Assembly: GCA_008000375.1 (NCBI GenBank)
Contig: SMOI01000145.1
Coordinates: forward strand, 1-64,000
Direction: 5' to 3'
Length of the DNA: 64,000 nt
From: Poteriospumella lacustris
Taxonomy: Eukaryota > Sar > Chrysophyceae > Chromulinales > Dinobryaceae
In this document: positions 28,757 through 39,700 of the stretch, piece after piece
Layout: each line of letters starts with the position of its first letter
Position numbering within the stretch: the first letter of the stretch is position 1
Notes under the pieces: model-generated
The model's database searches: none
The model's input: the letters and a program-made list of their open reading frames with translations, nothing else
What the model was told of the DNA's origin: nothing
Position numbers and translations under genes: made by a program

Positions 28757-29086
28757 TGCAGTCGTCTGGGGAACCTGTGCGGGTCAGTGTGTCGGTGCGA
28801 GTACGCGGTGTGTGGTGGGCTGGTCTGGTGTGGTGCGGTGGTTTGAAAAAAACTGCCCTCCTCATACGCGCACCGACCCACCCTGTCGCCCGGGGTCTGC
28901 GCGCCGAGCCTCCCTCACATCTCGTCGCAACATTCGAACTTTCGGCAGCGGCGCCGCTCGCACTGCAGCTCAATACGAATTCGATCGAGCTGGCGATCGG
29001 ATCGTTGAGCACAATTGGATAGCGTCGTTGAATAGGTGACCTTTGCCTTCCTTATATTTCGCAGTACTGCAGTATAGAAGGAGAAA
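28494..29086. promoter_or_regulatory. Divergent promoter region containing the left edge of the inverted repeat
   Basis: 593 bp between the pseudophosphatase (minus) and CCT5 copy A (plus). It contains a GTC microsatellite (28723-28755), and from 28761 onward it belongs to the left arm of the large inverted repeat. The putative CCT5 promoter is therefore duplicated together with the gene. Confidence 0.5.
28723..28755 (+). repeat. GTC/TCG trinucleotide microsatellite at inverted-repeat boundary
   Basis: About ten near-perfect GTC units, preceded by degenerate ones (GTCGTCATGTCGTCATC). It ends only a few bases before homology to the second arm begins. Confidence 0.85.
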
Positions 29087-30944
29087 ATGTCGCTGATTTT
29101 CGACGAATACGGACGCCCCTTCATCATTCTGCGAGAGCAGCAACAGAAGGCGCGCATCAAGGGGTTGGACGCCCAGAAGGCCAACATTCTGGCGGCACGC
29201 AGTGTATCAAATTTGCTCCGCACATCGTTGGGCCCTAAGGGTATGCCGATGCTGCCAGGAGAGAGCGCGCGCGAGGGGTGTTGACTGATTTTGAATTCTG
29301 TGTCTCGTAGGTATGGACAAGATGCTGGTGAGCGGCGACGGCGACGTGACCATTTCGAACGACGGTGCCACCATTTTGCAGAAGATGGAGGTGGAGCACC
29401 AAGTAGCGAAGCTACTGGTGGACCTGTCGGTGTCGCAGGACAACGAGATCGGTGACGGCACAACCGGCGTGGTGGTGCTGGCGGGTGCGCTGCTGGAGCA
29501 GGCAGAGAAGCTGTTGGACCGCGGCTTGCACCCCGTGCGCATTTCCGAGGGCTTCGAACAGGCTGCCGAGGTGGCACTGAAGCACCTCGCGAGCATCGCC
29601 GACCGCGTCGAGTTCTCGAAGGAGAACACGACTCCGCTGGTCGACACGGCCATGACCACGTTGTCGTCCAAAATCATCAACATTTTCAAGCGCAAAATGG
29701 CGCAAATCGCGGTGGATGCCGTGCTGTCGGTGGCCGACTTCGAGAACCACGACGTCAACTTCGACATGATCAAGATGGAGGGCAAGGCCGGCGGCCGCCT
29801 CGAGGAGACCGAGTTGATTCGCGGCATCGTCATCGACAAGGAGTTCTCGCACCCGCAGATGCCGAAGGTGGTGGAGGACGCCAAGATGTGCATCTTGACG
29901 TGCCCCTTCGAGCCGCCGAAGCCCAAGACGAAGCATAAGTTGGACATCACGTCCAAAGAGGTGCGTGCCCCGCCACCGCCAGCGCCTGTGCGGCGCCAGT
30001 CCCAACCAACCGACTGACCTCGTGTTCTGGTGTGTGTTTGTGCATTGTAGGCGTACGAGCGCTTGTATCAGCAGGAGCAGGACTACTTCACGCAGATGGT
30101 GAAGCAGTGCAAAGACAGCGGCGCGAACCTGGTCATCTGCCAGTGGGGCTTCGACGACGAGGCCAACCACTTGCTGCTGCAGAACCAGCTGCCGGCCGTC
30201 CGTTGGGTGGGCGGCGTGGAGTTGGAGCTTATTGCCATCGCGACTGGTGGTCGTATCGTCCCTCGCTTCTCGGAGCTGACGCCGGAGAAGCTGGGCTCGG
30301 CGGGACGCGTGCGGGAGGTGACGTTCGGCACGACGAAGGAGCGCATGTTGGTCATCGAGGACTGCAAGTGCTCCAACGCAGTAACAGTTTTGATCCGCGG
30401 CGGCAACAAGATGATCGTCGAGGAGGCCAAGCGCTCGCTGCACGACGCGATGTGTGTGGTGCGCAACTTGATCCGCGACAACCGCGTGGTCTACGGCGGC
30501 GGCTCCGCGGAGATCGCCTGCTCCCTGGCCGTGTCCGCCTTCGCCGACACCGTCCCCGGCATCGAACAGTACGCGATCCGCGCCTTCGCGGACGCGTTGG
30601 ACGACATCCCCATGGCCTTGGCCGAGAACTCCGGCCTGCAGCCCATCACCCAGGTCACGGCCATCAAGGCGCGCCAGCTGGCGGAGGGCAACCCTCGCCT
30701 CGGCGTGGACTGCAACCAGACGGGCTCCAACGACATGCGCGACCAGCTCGTCTTCGAGACGCTCATCGGCAAGCAACAGCAGATCCAGCTCGCCACCCAG
30801 GTGGTCAAAATGGTAAGTCGCCCGCTCCGTCTGCCGCTGCCCGTGTGCTGTGCTCACCGCCGAGCCGCCGCGCTCTCGTGTGTCGCGTAGATTCTGAAGA
30901 TCGACGACGTACTCATGTACGGAAACTACTAACGTAGTGGTCGC
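28761..30944 (+). repeat. Left arm of large inverted repeat (CCT5 copy A)
   Basis: This 2184-bp arm pairs with 31216-33399 around a symmetry point at 31080: coordinates of each pair sum to 62160. Exons, introns and about 300 bp of upstream DNA all match in the stretches I compared. The only differences found are two substitutions in the outermost 30 bp or so. Identity stops sharply after TAGTGGTCGC at 30944. Confidence 0.9.
29087..30932 (+). CDS. CCT5: T-complex chaperonin subunit epsilon, copy A
   Basis: Four exons: 29087-29240, 29311-29960, 30051-30812 and 30891-30932. Introns of 70, 90 and 78 nt are GT-AG and in phase, giving 535 residues (human CCT5 is 541). CCT5 is one of eight different subunits of the cytosolic CCT/TRiC ring that folds actin, tubulin and other proteins using ATP. 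It starts [12 protein letters not shown] like CCT5 orthologues. It has the SLGPKGMDKML loop after splicing, the ATP-site [12 protein letters not shown], the epsilon-specific [28 protein letters not shown] and [13 protein letters not shown], and ends [13 protein letters not shown]. It is convergent with an apparently identical second copy. Confidence 0.95.
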
Positions 30945-31215
30945 CTCTGTAGTTAGCTCGCGTCTAGTAATTTGATCTCTAAATTAGTGGTGGTGGCACC
31001 CCGCTCAAACGAGTTCGACCGTGTTCGTCCGCTGTCGCTGTCGCTGTCACCGCTGATGGGGCAGCCGACCTGCTCTCGGCGACGTCGTGCGCCAGCGAGA
31101 CGACGCCTGCAGCCTGCGCGGACCTGTGTTTTCAATGGAACAACGACGCGGCGAACGGCGAGACGAACGATCGAGTGTGAATTAGAGAAAGGTTGAATTA
31201 TGTGCACGGCGAACA
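30945..31215. other. Spacer at the centre of the inverted repeat
   Basis: 271 bp of single-copy sequence between the two arms and between the two CCT5 stop codons. It holds no gene. Its complement does not match the arms. Confidence 0.7.
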
Positions 31216-33399
31216 GCGACCACTACGTTAGTAGTTTCCGTACATGAGTACGTCGTCGATCTTCAGAATCTACGCGACACACGAGAGCGCGGCGGCTCGG
31301 CGGTGAGCACAGCACACGGGCAGCGGCAGACGGAGCGGGCGACTTACCATTTTGACCACCTGGGTGGCGAGCTGGATCTGCTGTTGCTTGCCGATGAGCG
31401 TCTCGAAGACGAGCTGGTCGCGCATGTCGTTGGAGCCCGTCTGGTTGCAGTCCACGCCGAGGCGAGGGTTGCCCTCCGCCAGCTGGCGCGCCTTGATGGC
31501 CGTGACCTGGGTGATGGGCTGCAGGCCGGAGTTCTCGGCCAAGGCCATGGGGATGTCGTCCAACGCGTCCGCGAAGGCGCGGATCGCGTACTGTTCGATG
31601 CCGGGGACGGTGTCGGCGAAGGCGGACACGGCCAGGGAGCAGGCGATCTCCGCGGAGCCGCCGCCGTAGACCACGCGGTTGTCGCGGATCAAGTTGCGCA
31701 CCACACACATCGCGTCGTGCAGCGAGCGCTTGGCCTCCTCGACGATCATCTTGTTGCCGCCGCGGATCAAAACTGTTACTGCGTTGGAGCACTTGCAGTC
31801 CTCGATGACCAACATGCGCTCCTTCGTCGTGCCGAACGTCACCTCCCGCACGCGTCCCGCCGAGCCCAGCTTCTCCGGCGTCAGCTCCGAGAAGCGAGGG
31901 ACGATACGACCACCAGTCGCGATGGCAATAAGCTCCAACTCCACGCCGCCCACCCAACGGACGGCCGGCAGCTGGTTCTGCAGCAGCAAGTGGTTGGCCT
32001 CGTCGTCGAAGCCCCACTGGCAGATGACCAGGTTCGCGCCGCTGTCTTTGCACTGCTTCACCATCTGCGTGAAGTAGTCCTGCTCCTGCTGATACAAGCG
32101 CTCGTACGCCTACAATGCACAAACACACACCAGAACACGAGGTCAGTCGGTTGGTTGGGACTGGCGCCGCACAGGCGCTGGCGGTGGCGGGGCACGCACC
32201 TCTTTGGACGTGATGTCCAACTTATGCTTCGTCTTGGGCTTCGGCGGCTCGAAGGGGCACGTCAAGATGCACATCTTGGCGTCCTCCACCACCTTCGGCA
32301 TCTGCGGGTGCGAGAACTCCTTGTCGATGACGATGCCGCGAATCAACTCGGTCTCCTCGAGGCGGCCGCCGGCCTTGCCCTCCATCTTGATCATGTCGAA
32401 GTTGACGTCGTGGTTCTCGAAGTCGGCCACCGACAGCACGGCATCCACCGCGATTTGCGCCATTTTGCGCTTGAAAATGTTGATGATTTTGGACGACAAC
32501 GTGGTCATGGCCGTGTCGACCAGCGGAGTCGTGTTCTCCTTCGAGAACTCGACGCGGTCGGCGATGCTCGCGAGGTGCTTCAGTGCCACCTCGGCAGCCT
32601 GTTCGAAGCCCTCGGAAATGCGCACGGGGTGCAAGCCGCGGTCCAACAGCTTCTCTGCCTGCTCCAGCAGCGCACCCGCCAGCACCACCACGCCGGTTGT
32701 GCCGTCACCGATCTCGTTGTCCTGCGACACCGACAGGTCCACCAGTAGCTTCGCTACTTGGTGCTCCACCTCCATCTTCTGCAAAATGGTGGCACCGTCG
32801 TTCGAAATGGTCACGTCGCCGTCGCCGCTCACCAGCATCTTGTCCATACCTACGAGACACAGAATTCAAAATCAGTCAACACCCCTCGCGCGCGCTCTCT
32901 CCTGGCAGCATCGGCATACCCTTAGGGCCCAACGATGTGCGGAGCAAATTTGATACACTGCGTGCCGCCAGAATGTTGGCCTTCTGGGCGTCCAACCCCT
33001 TGATGCGCGCCTTCTGTTGCTGCTCTCGCAGAATGATGAAGGGGCGTCCGTATTCGTCGAAAATCAGCGACATTTTCTCCTTCTATACTGCAGTACTGCG
33101 AAATATAAGGAAGGCAAAGGTCACCTATTCAACGACGCTATCCAATTGTGCTCAACGATCCGATCGCCAGCTCGATCGAATTCGTATTGAGCTGCAGTGC
33201 GAGCGGCGCCGCTGCCGAAAGTTCGAATGTTGCGACGAGATGTGAGGGAGGCTCGGCGCGCAGACCCCGGGCGACAGGGTGGGTCGGTGCGCGTATGAGG
33301 AGGGCAGTTTTTTTCAAACCACCGCACCACACCAGACCAGCCCACCACACACCGCGTACTCGCACCGACACACTGACCCACACAGGTTACCCAGACGAC
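31216..33399 (-). repeat. Right arm of large inverted repeat (CCT5 copy B)
   Basis: The reverse complement of 28761-30944. At the outer end the arms show GTTACC versus GTTCCC and CCACAC versus CCGCAC, and then diverge completely. The right flank has no GTC microsatellite. Confidence 0.9.
31228..33073 (-). CDS. CCT5: T-complex chaperonin subunit epsilon, copy B
   Basis: The mirror image of copy A. Minus-strand exons are 33073-32920, 32849-32200, 32109-31348 and 31269-31228, with introns at identical sites. The translated product appears identical to copy A over all exons, and the intron sequence matches too, so the duplication is very recent, maintained by gene conversion, or an assembly artefact. 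It is intact, with all chaperonin motifs present. If both copies are real they would double the dose of a subunit that normally needs to match the other seven. Confidence 0.9.
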
Positions 33400-33713
33400 G
33401 CACAACGCACCCAGCCTCCCCAGAAGCAGCACTCCCAAAGACGATCGCCGCTTTAACGCGACGTCGTTCAGATACTGTGTATAGTGTCTTTATCTGAAGG
33501 GAAGAAAGGACGCTATCCTTGTGGAGCAGTTCACAGTGAATGGAATGCATCAACAAGTTAGAACGAGGCTTTTGTGATCTGAAACACCTCTTTCTCTCGT
33601 GTTACAGAGGATACTCTTAAGTAGTCTCGTTGACGAGCGAGACTTCTTAAGGCAGATGCCCTACTCGCTACTTGCTCAAAAAGGAAGCAAGAAAGGAGAC
33701 GACGCCACCGTTG
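33400..33713. other. Intergenic gap
   Basis: 314 bp between the outer end of the right repeat arm and the 3' end of the HRI1-like gene, both genes on the minus strand. No feature was seen. Confidence 0.4.
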
Positions 33714-34355
33714 CTAGCGTTGTTGATGGGGAGGAAGAGTCGACGCGGTCAGATTCCACTGATCATCGGCGGTGTCTCGGTGATACACAGATATAGCGCA
33801 CCACTTGGTTGCGTCTGTTTCATTACCGACGAAAGAGTCGGCTGCTCTGCCTCGCGCCTCCGCCTTCCAGTGGGGCGTCTCGATGCAGAAGTGCACTTGC
33901 GTCGACCCGTCGTCCAGAGCCTCGGCGAAATAGGAGTGAGACGTAATCATCTCTCCTTCCTCCTTATACCAGTCCTCCTCATAGGTACCGCACATTCCCA
34001 CTTCGTGAAGACACAATCGCGTTGCTCCCGAATCTCCGTCGCGACGTTCGACGAAGTTCATCATCCCAGAGTCGACCTCGTCCAAGTTGAGGAAGGGAAA
34101 GGCGATCTCTGGTCTCCACTCCAGGCGATCTCCCGCACGGCCATCTTCTGAGTATTGCAGAGTTTTGCCGGCAAACCCTGAGTTTTTGTCGACGGCTCCT
34201 GTCTCGTGGACTCTGAGATCGATGCAAATGGACGGAGCTTGAAACCACCACACCTTTGTGGTCGTATCCACCGTGCCATTTTTTCGGTAAATCGCTTTTC
34301 TTCGCCAGATTCCATCGTACACGGCGTTGACGGTGCGATCCTTCTCTTCGAACAT
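33714..34355 (-). CDS. HRI1-like protein
   Basis: A single exon of 213 residues. It shows the motif order I associate with HRI1-like proteins: VYDGIWRRKAIY, then VDTTTKVWWFQAPS followed by IDLRV, then GFAGKT, LEWRPEIAF, the Asp/Met element DSGMMNF, and YEEDWYKEEG. These are small beta-barrel proteins with two lipocalin-like halves in structures of the yeast member; their biochemical role is unclear. No targeting signal is visible, so it is probably cytosolic. The start is the first Met of the frame, and a short upstream exon cannot be excluded. Confidence 0.55.
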   Translation of the reverse strand: MFEEKDRTVNAVYDGIWRRKAIYRKNGTVDTTTKVWWFQAPSICIDLRVHETGAVDKNSGFAGKTLQYSEDGRAGDRLEWRPEIAFPFLNLDEVDSGMMNFVERRDGDSGATRLCLHEVGMCGTYEEDWYKEEGEMITSHSYFAEALDDGSTQVHFCIETPHWKAEARGRAADSFVGNETDATKWCAISVYHRDTADDQWNLTASTLPPHQQR

Positions 34356-34585
34356 CTCGACTCAGGCGAAGAACAACGTCAGGTCAGCGGCTACTTATGT
34401 TCTCTACAGATATACACTTTGTGCAGAAAGCCTTCTTCAAGCGTCTACCAATGTTGATTCTATTTATCTTGCGCCGTTTGATTTCCCGTCGGGTTCGGGT
34501 TGAGAAGCAGGACATGAGAATATGGATGGATATCTTTCGCGATTCGGGGGTTGACTCGGCCTCGCGCCTCTGCTGCGGAGAGGGC

Positions 34586-34666
<81 letters not shown>

Positions 34667-34952
34667 TCGTGGTCAAAAACGAAACGCTCCGTCGGTTTCA
34701 TTTATGTGGCCGCTCGGACTTTGGTGTTGGTGTGTTTGGGTTGCACTGTCGATCGAGCTCGCTCCTGGCGCCTGCTGGCGGCGGCAAGTCGATATCAACA
34801 CACGGAACAACATATGGCACGGGATCGCCACAAAGTGAGCGTAGCAGCGAGATCCTCACCGCAAATCAAGAAAGTCTGCCACGTATCCCAACCGCTGCAT
34901 CTTCGCTCTCCCGTGATGGAGCCTCGTTAATCGCATTGTTCTGCATTCACAA
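34356..34952. promoter_or_regulatory. Divergent promoter region with ACG microsatellite
   Basis: 597 bp between the HRI1-like gene (minus) and the TIR gene (plus). It contains the long trinucleotide run at 34586-34667. Open frames across it are created by the repeat (poly-Thr, poly-Arg, poly-Ser or poly-Val) and are not genes. Confidence 0.45.
34586..34667 (+). repeat. (ACG)n microsatellite, about 27 units
   Basis: An uninterrupted ACG/CGA run of about 82 bp in the shared promoter. It is the longest simple repeat in the window and likely to vary in length between individuals. Confidence 0.95.
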
Positions 34953-36685
34953 ATGGGAGGATCAATCAGTGCTCGTCAGTTCGTTCAGTTGCCTGACGAG
35001 ATCTCTCGCGATTTGTTCTATCAGCTGGCGGGGAAGGCGCGCTTCAGTCCGCACGCCTTCGACGTCATGCGCGACCGCGAGAACGGCATGACGCGCGAAC
35101 GGCTGATGCAAGTTGCTGCCACCAGCGACGTGTACCTGAGCTATGAGTGGGGAATCGACTCGAAGGGCCGCAGCTGTCCGCGCCGCGTGCAGTTGGTCCG
35201 CGACTACCTCGAGGCGAAGGGGCTCTTCGTCTTCGTCGAGGACGGCGAGTGCAAGCAGTCGCTGAGCGGCGGCGCCTCCGCCGTCAGTCGCGACGACCGC
35301 ATGCTCAACGGCCTGAAGGCCAGCCAGTGCTTCGTGCCGTTCCTCACCGAGCGCTACTACCAGAAGCTCACCGACGCGGTGCACGAGAGCCAGCAGCGCC
35401 GCGAGTACCACCAGTTCGTCGAGCTGAAGGGCGACCGCAACGTGCTGCCCGTCGTGTTTGAGAAGCGCGGCGCCATCACGGGCAAGCACGCGCCCCGCTT
35501 CATCCGCGAGGCGTTCGAGCACCGCTTCTGCATCGACCTGACCAACTTCGAGCGCGCGCAGCAGGGCGACGCCAACGCGGCCCTCGAGGAGCTGTACCAG
35601 TACGTCCTGCGCTCGATCACGCCGCTGCGCGACGGCGGGCCCTTTGTGCAGTCGCGCATCGAGCACACGCTGTCGACGGAGGGGCACCACTACGACTGGC
35701 TCATGCGCTGCCTGCACCCGGACGTCGCCGAGCCCGCCGTCCAGCGCTACGCGCGGCTGCTCACGCGCGAGGGCCTCCTCACGCCGACGCAGCTGGTGCA
35801 CCTGCTGTACACGGACCCGCAGTACCTCGTGAGCCTCGGCTTCGCGCCCGAGCACGCCGCGCGCGTCGAGGTGGGCATCCGCGCGGAGGTGAAGGACAAC
35901 TTCGACGCGCTGAAGGCGTCGGCCATCGACGACGTCCTCGCCGCGCAGAAGGCCGCCGAGGCCGCCGATCGCGCGCGCCGCATCCGCGAGCACAAGAGCA
36001 AGTTCGACCAGGACAAGGACTACGCGCACGCGGTGCTCGACGTCGACGAGGCGCTCGAGAAGTCGCAGGTGCTGTGGGAGCTGTCGCAGATGCGGCGCGA
36101 GGACGCGCGCGCCTTCGAGGTGCGCGCCGCGCGGCTCGCCGAGCAGCGCATGGAGAAGTTCGAGCAGCGGCAGCGCGCGCTCGTCGAGCAGATCGAGGCC
36201 GACCGGCGGCGCTTCGCCCTGCTCACGGGGCACATCCAGGCGCTGCTCGAGCGGCAGCGCGACGAGGCGCTGGCCGCCGGGCGCCAGGAGCGCCTCTTCC
36301 GCCTGCTGCAGAGCCGCACGGGCGGCGAGCTCTGCGAGCAGTTCCGCCAGCTCGTCGCGCAGTTCGAGCGCAACCTCGACCAGGTCTACTTCCTCGACGG
36401 CACCGCCGCGTCGCCGTCCGCGTCGCAGGCGCCCAGCGCGCCGCCGTCCGCCGCCGCGACGCCCGCGACGCCCGCCGCGCGCAAGGCGCTGAGCGGCTCG
36501 CCGCTGGTGCATCAGAAGCTGCGCGCGATCAGCGCCGACTTCACGCGCGGCCGCGCTGACCGCGGCGCTGCCGCAGGCGACGCCGTCGTCGCCCGAGCGC
36601 GGCGGGGCGGTGCGGCGGCGGAGGCTGCGCGGGACGTCGCGTCGCGGCCGTCGACCAGCGGCGGCGGCGGCGGCGGCGCGGCGGC

Positions 36686-36722
<37 letters not shown>

Positions 36723-39700
36723 GCGGCGGGGGTCGCTGCTCGCGGGGAAGCTGCGCGGGCCGCAGAACGTTCGCGCGTCCTTCGCGACGGCGCTGCACCA
36801 GCCGGAGCTGCTGCCGCAGCTGCTGCAGGAGGCCGCGCTGCTCTTCGCGCAGACGCAGCGGCTGTGCGAGCACGACCCGTCGCTGACGGTGGCGCTCATC
36901 GACGAGGGCTACCCGAAGCTGCTGCTGCAGTTCGTGGCCTGCAGCTACATGTACCCGGCCGCCTTCGACACCGACCTGCGCGCGCTGGCCGCCGCCTTCG
37001 CCGAGCCCATCGTCGGCGCCGCGTCGACCGCCTCGCGCGCCGCCAGCGACATCGACGCCGCCACCGCCGCCGCCGATGCGCCGCCGTCGCCGTCGCCGTC
37101 GTCGCCGTCGTCGCCGGCGGTGGTCGTTGACCGCGACGCGCTGCGGCGGCTCAGCGCCACGGCGCTGCCGCAGGAGGCGCTGCGCGCGCTGCTCGTGCTG
37201 CTGCAGCCGCGCGCCCACCGCCGCCACCTCAACGAGGCGCTCGTGTACCTCGTGGGCCGCGCGGGCGGCCTGGAGCTGATGCTAGACGTGGCGAAGTTCC
37301 ATTTGGAGGACGCGGCGGTGCTGCGCCTGGCGCTGGGCGTCGCGGACCTGCTGCTGGCCTCGGCGGAGCCGCACGTGGCGCGCGACCACGTCGACCGCTT
37401 CATGGGGCTGCAGCCGCTGCGCCTCGCGCCGCCCGGCGGCTTCGCGTCGCAGGCGCGGCCCGGCGACCTGTTGGCGCAGGCGCGCGCGCCGCTGGTCGGC
37501 AGCCACGTCGTGCTGCTCTGCTTCGCGCTCGAGAAGCACGCGACGGGCGCGCCGGAGGTGGCGGCGCAGTGCTGGGCGCTGCTCGTGGGCCGCCTGCTGC
37601 GCGACCGCCGCTACGAGGCCGTCGTGCAGCGCCTGCGCTCGCCGACGCTGCTCGTGCGCGCGCTCGACGCGCTCGTCGAGGCGCAGAGCCGCCCGGGGCA
37701 GCTCGCGCGGCTGCGGCCCGAGACGCAGCTGGCGCTGCTGCAGGCGGTCGAGGCGCTGTACGCGACGGACAACGACCGCGCGCGGCCGTACGAGGACCCG
37801 CGCGACGGCGCCGACGCGCACAACGTCGGCCTCTTCGTGTCCTACGTCCCCTGCGTCCTGCACCACCGCGACCCCAACGCGCACCACCGCGACACCGCCG
37901 CCGCCGCCGCCGCGAGCGCCGAGGGAGCCGCGCCGGCCGCCGCCGCGGACCGCGAGCGCTTCTGCGTGAGCCTGCGGCGGCGGCTGAACGAGCAGCGCCT
38001 CGTCGTGTTCCTGCTGCAGCTGCTCTTCGACCAGTCGCAGGCGCTGCACGCGGCCGCCGCGGCGACGGCGACCGACGCGGCGGCCGGCGCCGAGGCCCTC
38101 GAGCCGCCCGTCGTGCTGCTCTGCGCGGCGCTGCGCGCGCTCGGCAACGTGGTGCACCTGCGCGACGACCTGAAGCGCGCGGCCGTGCGGCTGGGCCTGC
38201 GCCACCTGCACCGCGAGCTGCCGACGCCGCCGCCGACGGCGACGGGCGGCGCGGCGGAGGGCGCGGCGCACGGCTGGGACCCCGCGCGGCACCGCGACCG
38301 CGAGGCGCGCTGCGCCTGCTCGTCGACCTCGTGCGCTTCTGCACGCACCGGCTGCGCGTGCAGGTCGCCGCGCCCGCCGCGCCCGCGCCGCGCGGCGCCT
38401 CGCCGCCGCCGCCGAAGGGTCGCGTCTGGCTGCAGCTGCCGCCGAAGCGGCGGCGCGTCGCGGCGGCGGAGAAGGAGCAGCGCGCGCTGCTCGTCGAGCT
38501 GCTGCGCGAGGCGCTCGTGACGCTGGCGCAGCTGCTGCCGGTGCCGTGTCTCATGCCGCGCGACCTGCGCCCCGCCGACGCCGACGCCGACGCCGCCGCG
38601 GCGGGCGATGCGCCGCCGCCGCCGCGCCGCGTGTTCGAGCGGACGCAGGTGGCGGCGTGGGACGCGGCGGCGACGCTGGTGAGCGGCTACGGCCTCGCGG
38701 AGGCGCTGATGGAGGTGCTGGACAGCCACTGCCTCGTCGCGCTCGGCAGCGTCGGCGGCGTCGGCGGCGGTGGCGGCGGCGGTGGCGGCGATGACGCGGC
38801 GGCGACGCAGCGCGCGACGGGCGACAGCGCCGCGCTGCAGACGGCGCAGCTGCTGTTCGCGTGGCTGGCGCTGGCGGCGAAGCTGCTCTTCGAGGCCGCG
38901 CCGACGTCTGCCGCCGCTTCGTCCTGCTCGGCCTCTGCGAGCGCCTCGGTCGCCTCGTCGACCTGCACGCGGCGCCCGGCGGCGCGCTGCCCGGCGCCGT
39001 GTTCGAGGCGCTGGCGGCGACGCTGGCGCAGCTGCTGAGCGCCGACGCGGTGGCCGTGGCGCCCGCGACGCGCCTCATCAAACAGAGCCGCCGCCTCGAG
39101 CACTTCCTCGCGCTGCACCTGCGCTGCGCCTGCGCGCGCCACGTCGACGGCGTCGGGGGCGCGGGCGGCCGCCACAGCGGCCACTGGTCGCACTTCTACC
39201 GACTGCCGCGGTCCCGGCGCCGCCGCCGCGCGCTCGCCGCCCTCGTCGCGCAGCGGGCGGCGCGCACGCAGCCGCTGCCGCCGGACGTCGCGACGCCCGC
39301 GGCGCCGTGGTGGGCGGACGGCGACGGCGACGGCGACGAGGCGGTCGGCGGCGCGGGCGACGCGCAGCCGGCGGCCACCGACGCGGCGACCGACGCGGCG
39401 ACCGACGCGGCGACCGACGCTGCCACCGACGCGGCGACCGACGCGGCGACCGACGCGCTGGCGGCGCTGGACGAGGCGGCGGACGAGCGCTGCGTCGGCT
39501 GCGCGCTGCTCTGCGTCCTCGCCGAGCGGCTGCTGGCGCACGACGCGGAGCAGCTCGCGGGCGACTACCGCGCGCCGACGGGCCCAGCGCCTGGTCGCGC
39601 TCCGCCGCGTTCTACGGCGCCGACGCCGCGGCGCCGCGGCCGCTGCTCGAGCGCCTCGCGGCCGCCGGCTTCTCGCGGCTGCTGCTGCCGGCGCCCGCGG

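Noticed and set aside
29412-32748. 481-codon frames antisense to each CCT5 copy
   Set aside because: They mirror the spliced CCT5 exons and cross their introns; low-complexity shadows.
28761-33399. Inverted-repeat transposon or terminal-inverted-repeat mobile element
   Set aside because: The arms carry a complete host housekeeping gene with introns; there is no transposase, and no target-site duplication was found at the outer edges.
34397-34930. Long frames with poly-Thr, poly-Arg, poly-Ser or poly-Val through 34586-34667
   Set aside because: They are products of the ACG microsatellite; no gene-like sequence lies on either side in the same frame.
36610-36765. An intron (GTGCGG to CCGCAG) to explain the first frame switch in the TIR gene
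   Set aside because: The phases do not match (1 into 0), and it would remove the conserved-looking SLLAGKLRGPQ segment; an indel in the CGG run is simpler.
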